Under the pieces are notes generated by a model. It was not told the origin of the DNA and searched no databases. It was given only the letters and a program-made list of their open reading frames with translations. From Rhodospirillaceae bacterium (GTDB taxonomy: Bacteria > Pseudomonadota > Alphaproteobacteria > Bin65), in assembly GCA_026709535.1 (NCBI GenBank), contig JAPOST010000001.1, positions 1 through 44,299 on the forward strand: a stretch of 44,299 nt of DNA, read 5' to 3'. Position 1 is the first letter of the stretch, and the number at the start of each line of letters is the position of its first letter. Shown here one piece after another: positions 43,106 through 44,299 of this stretch. The translations under genes were made by a program, and so were the position numbers.

Positions 43106-43807
43106 ATGACAAGACGACAAGAATCGGTCCTGATCGTCGGTGCCGGGCCAGGGCTCAGCGCTTCCTTCGCCCGTCTGTGTGCTGCCGACGGTATGGCCGT
43201 TACCGTGGCGGCCCGTCAGGCGGATAAGCTTTCCGATATGGCTGGCGAGATTGGTGCGACAGCGCGCCAGTGTGATGCCAGCAATCCGGCTTCAGTCGAC
43301 GCTCTATTCGAAGCGGCCATTGCCGAACATGGGGTTCCCGACCTGGTTTTGTACAATCCCAGCTATCGCGCGCGGGGAGCCATCACCGAAATCAATCGGG
43401 AAGAAGTCCTGAAAGCCCTGATGATTTCTTGCTATGGCGGATTCCTGGTCGGGCAGAAGGCGGCCCAGGTCATGCTGTCGAGAGGATCCGGCTCAATCCA
43501 GTTCACCGGGGCGTCGGCCAGCGTCAAGGGCTATCCTCAGTCAGCCAGCTTCGCGATGGGCAAATTCGGCCTGCGCGGCCTGGCCCAAAGCATGGCGCGC
43601 GAACTTCATCCGAAGGGCATTCATATTGCCCACTTCGTCATCGACGGCGGCATCAGCAAGGGCGCCGATGATCCGCGCAACGACCGCGGCGAAAATGGAT
43701 TGTTGAATCCTGACGCGATCGCCGAGACTTATCTTCAAGTCCACAAACAGCATCGAAGCACTTGGGCCTGGGAAGTGGAATTACGGCCTTGGGTGGAGAA
43801 GTTCTAG
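43106..43807 (+). CDS. atypical short-chain dehydrogenase/reductase (SDR_c10-like)
   Basis: The 233-residue Rossmann-fold protein resembles classical SDRs. The nucleotide-binding motif is GAGPGLSASFARL near residue 13, an incomplete TGxxxGxG, and the NAG-like region reads LVLYNPSYRARGAI. The Ser-bearing strand is GSIQFTGASASVKG. The catalytic Tyr-x-x-x-Lys reads FAMGK, so the usual Tyr is Phe while the Lys remains. This matches the SDR_c10 subgroup described with Phe in place of Tyr (family knowledge). Standard oxidoreductase activity is therefore doubtful. ATG 43106 lies 8 bases after prfB, so it may be co-transcribed. Confidence 0.88.
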   Translation: MTRRQESVLIVGAGPGLSASFARLCAADGMAVTVAARQADKLSDMAGEIGATARQCDASNPASVDALFEAAIAEHGVPDLVLYNPSYRARGAITEINREEVLKALMISCYGGFLVGQKAAQVMLSRGSGSIQFTGASASVKGYPQSASFAMGKFGLRGLAQSMARELHPKGIHIAHFVIDGGISKGADDPRNDRGENGLLNPDAIAETYLQVHKQHRSTWAWEVELRPWVEKF

Positions 43808-43869
43808 CTGGATATTTCATGAATTGGCCGCTACGTTGCACAGGCTCGCTCAGGCATTTGATTCGCGAT

Positions 43870-44190
43870 AGGCCCTTCCAACCTTCGTTGCGAATCCCGA
43901 CGATTCGAGATCGTCCCGGATGGAAGCCGCAGATCGTAGTGAGCATGCTCTTGTCTCCCCGACCAGCGCCACACGGTCGATGCCGAAGCAGGTGCGGGGC
44001 CTTGTTCACCTGCGCCACCGCCATGGACGGGTCCGAGACGTTCCCGGGCAATACCTTCACTGCGACCGTGCCGAAGCTTCCCTCAAGGAAGCTTGAGGAA
44101 ACATCGTAGAGTATTAGCGCGCCGTTCTTCAGGTTGCGGTTGGCCAGAATCCTCTCGGTCCTAGACCGGTGTGCCGGCATCCAGTCGCGT
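43870..44190 (-). pseudogene. transposase remnant, IS1634-like (DDE family)
   Basis: The minus strand carries a broken piece of a DDE transposase. RTERILANRNLKNGALILYD and VSSSFLEGS match the typical ALARRHLKDGxLVLYDVSSSYFEGR. FGTVAVKVLPGNVSDPSMAV follows, matching PVAVEVFEGNTxDP. About 30 residues expected between these two parts are missing. Further on, FGIDRVALVGE and KSMLTT lie in different frames, showing frameshifts. At the deletion point lies a hairpin, AAGCTTCC-CTCAA-GGAAGCTT (44074-44094). No ends, terminal repeats or target duplication were found. The family assignment is from motif memory. Confidence 0.7.
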
Positions 44191-44299
44191 CTGCCGAGCA
44201 TAGGAACCTGAGCAGCAGAAAAAGAACTCTACCTCAATGAGGTCGCCCATGCCGTCTTGAGCATCGCCTGGAAACCTTCGACGATCTTGGGCGAGAGCC
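44191..44299. other. right window end, no supported gene
   Basis: This short stretch beyond the transposase remnant has a brief minus-strand frame (SPKIVEGFQAMLKTAWATSL). It could be the end of a neighbouring gene or of the transposase, but it cannot be assigned. Confidence 0.3.

Overview
This 44.3-kb window is chromosomal DNA of an alphaproteobacterium, most like the Rhodospirillales or a related order (inference from gene families and synteny, not from a database search). The supporting markers are a PopZ (DUF2497) gene beside pcm and tolC, a fused ispDF, an NDUFS4-like complex I accessory gene beside tRNA-Pro, the run lipA - coq10 - cinA - pgpA - ispDF - (dusB) - ntrB - ntrC - ntrY - ntrX - trkA - hfq - hflX, and a prfB gene whose release factor reads SPY instead of SPF. 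Genes are packed tightly, often with ATGA or TGATG overlaps. There is no CRISPR array, prophage or intact transposon. The only mobile DNA seen is a decayed transposase fragment at the right end.

Layout. (1) 1-3.5 kb: tRNA-Cys, then pcm-like, tolC and popZ. (2) 3.5-9.3 kb: a convergent CoxG-like gene, then a complete branched-chain-amino-acid-type ABC importer (binding protein, two permeases, two ATPases). (3) 9.4-16.8 kb, minus strand: a ten-gene Mrp/Mbh-type cation/proton antiporter operon in the order E-F-G-A(C-terminal part)-B-C-D-A(N-terminal part)-unknown small protein-D-like. MrpA is split into two genes and the cluster has three antiporter-type subunits. (4) 16.9-18.9 kb: a TPP riboswitch followed by a thiamine-precursor permease (thiX) and binding protein (thiY), reading straight into the antiporter operon with no ATPase gene. 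(5) 19.2-26.1 kb: a histone-deacetylase-family enzyme, an O-methyltransferase, tRNA-Pro, the complex I subunit, lipoate synthase, a COQ10-like protein, a CPBP protease, CinA, PgpA and IspDF. (6) 26.1-26.5 kb: a decayed dusB. (7) 26.5-36.7 kb: ntrB, ntrC, ntrY, ntrX, trkA, a HAD phosphatase, hfq and hflX. (8) 36.7-41.4 kb, minus strand: a second complete Liv-type ABC operon. (9) 42-43.8 kb: prfB with its programmed +1 frameshift and an atypical short-chain dehydrogenase, then the transposase relic.

How it works together. The NtrBC and NtrYX two-component systems, with Hfq, form a nitrogen and envelope regulation block. The two Liv importers would supply amino acids or related small molecules, with unknown substrates. 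The Mrp-like complex would exchange Na+ or K+ for protons. Its position behind a thiamine riboswitch is the most unusual regulatory arrangement here. Other points of note are the dusB relic at a normally conserved position, an hflX with no ordinary start codon, a riboswitch whose closing stem lies between the Shine-Dalgarno and the start codon, and a duplicated ribosome-entry sequence in front of the second livK.
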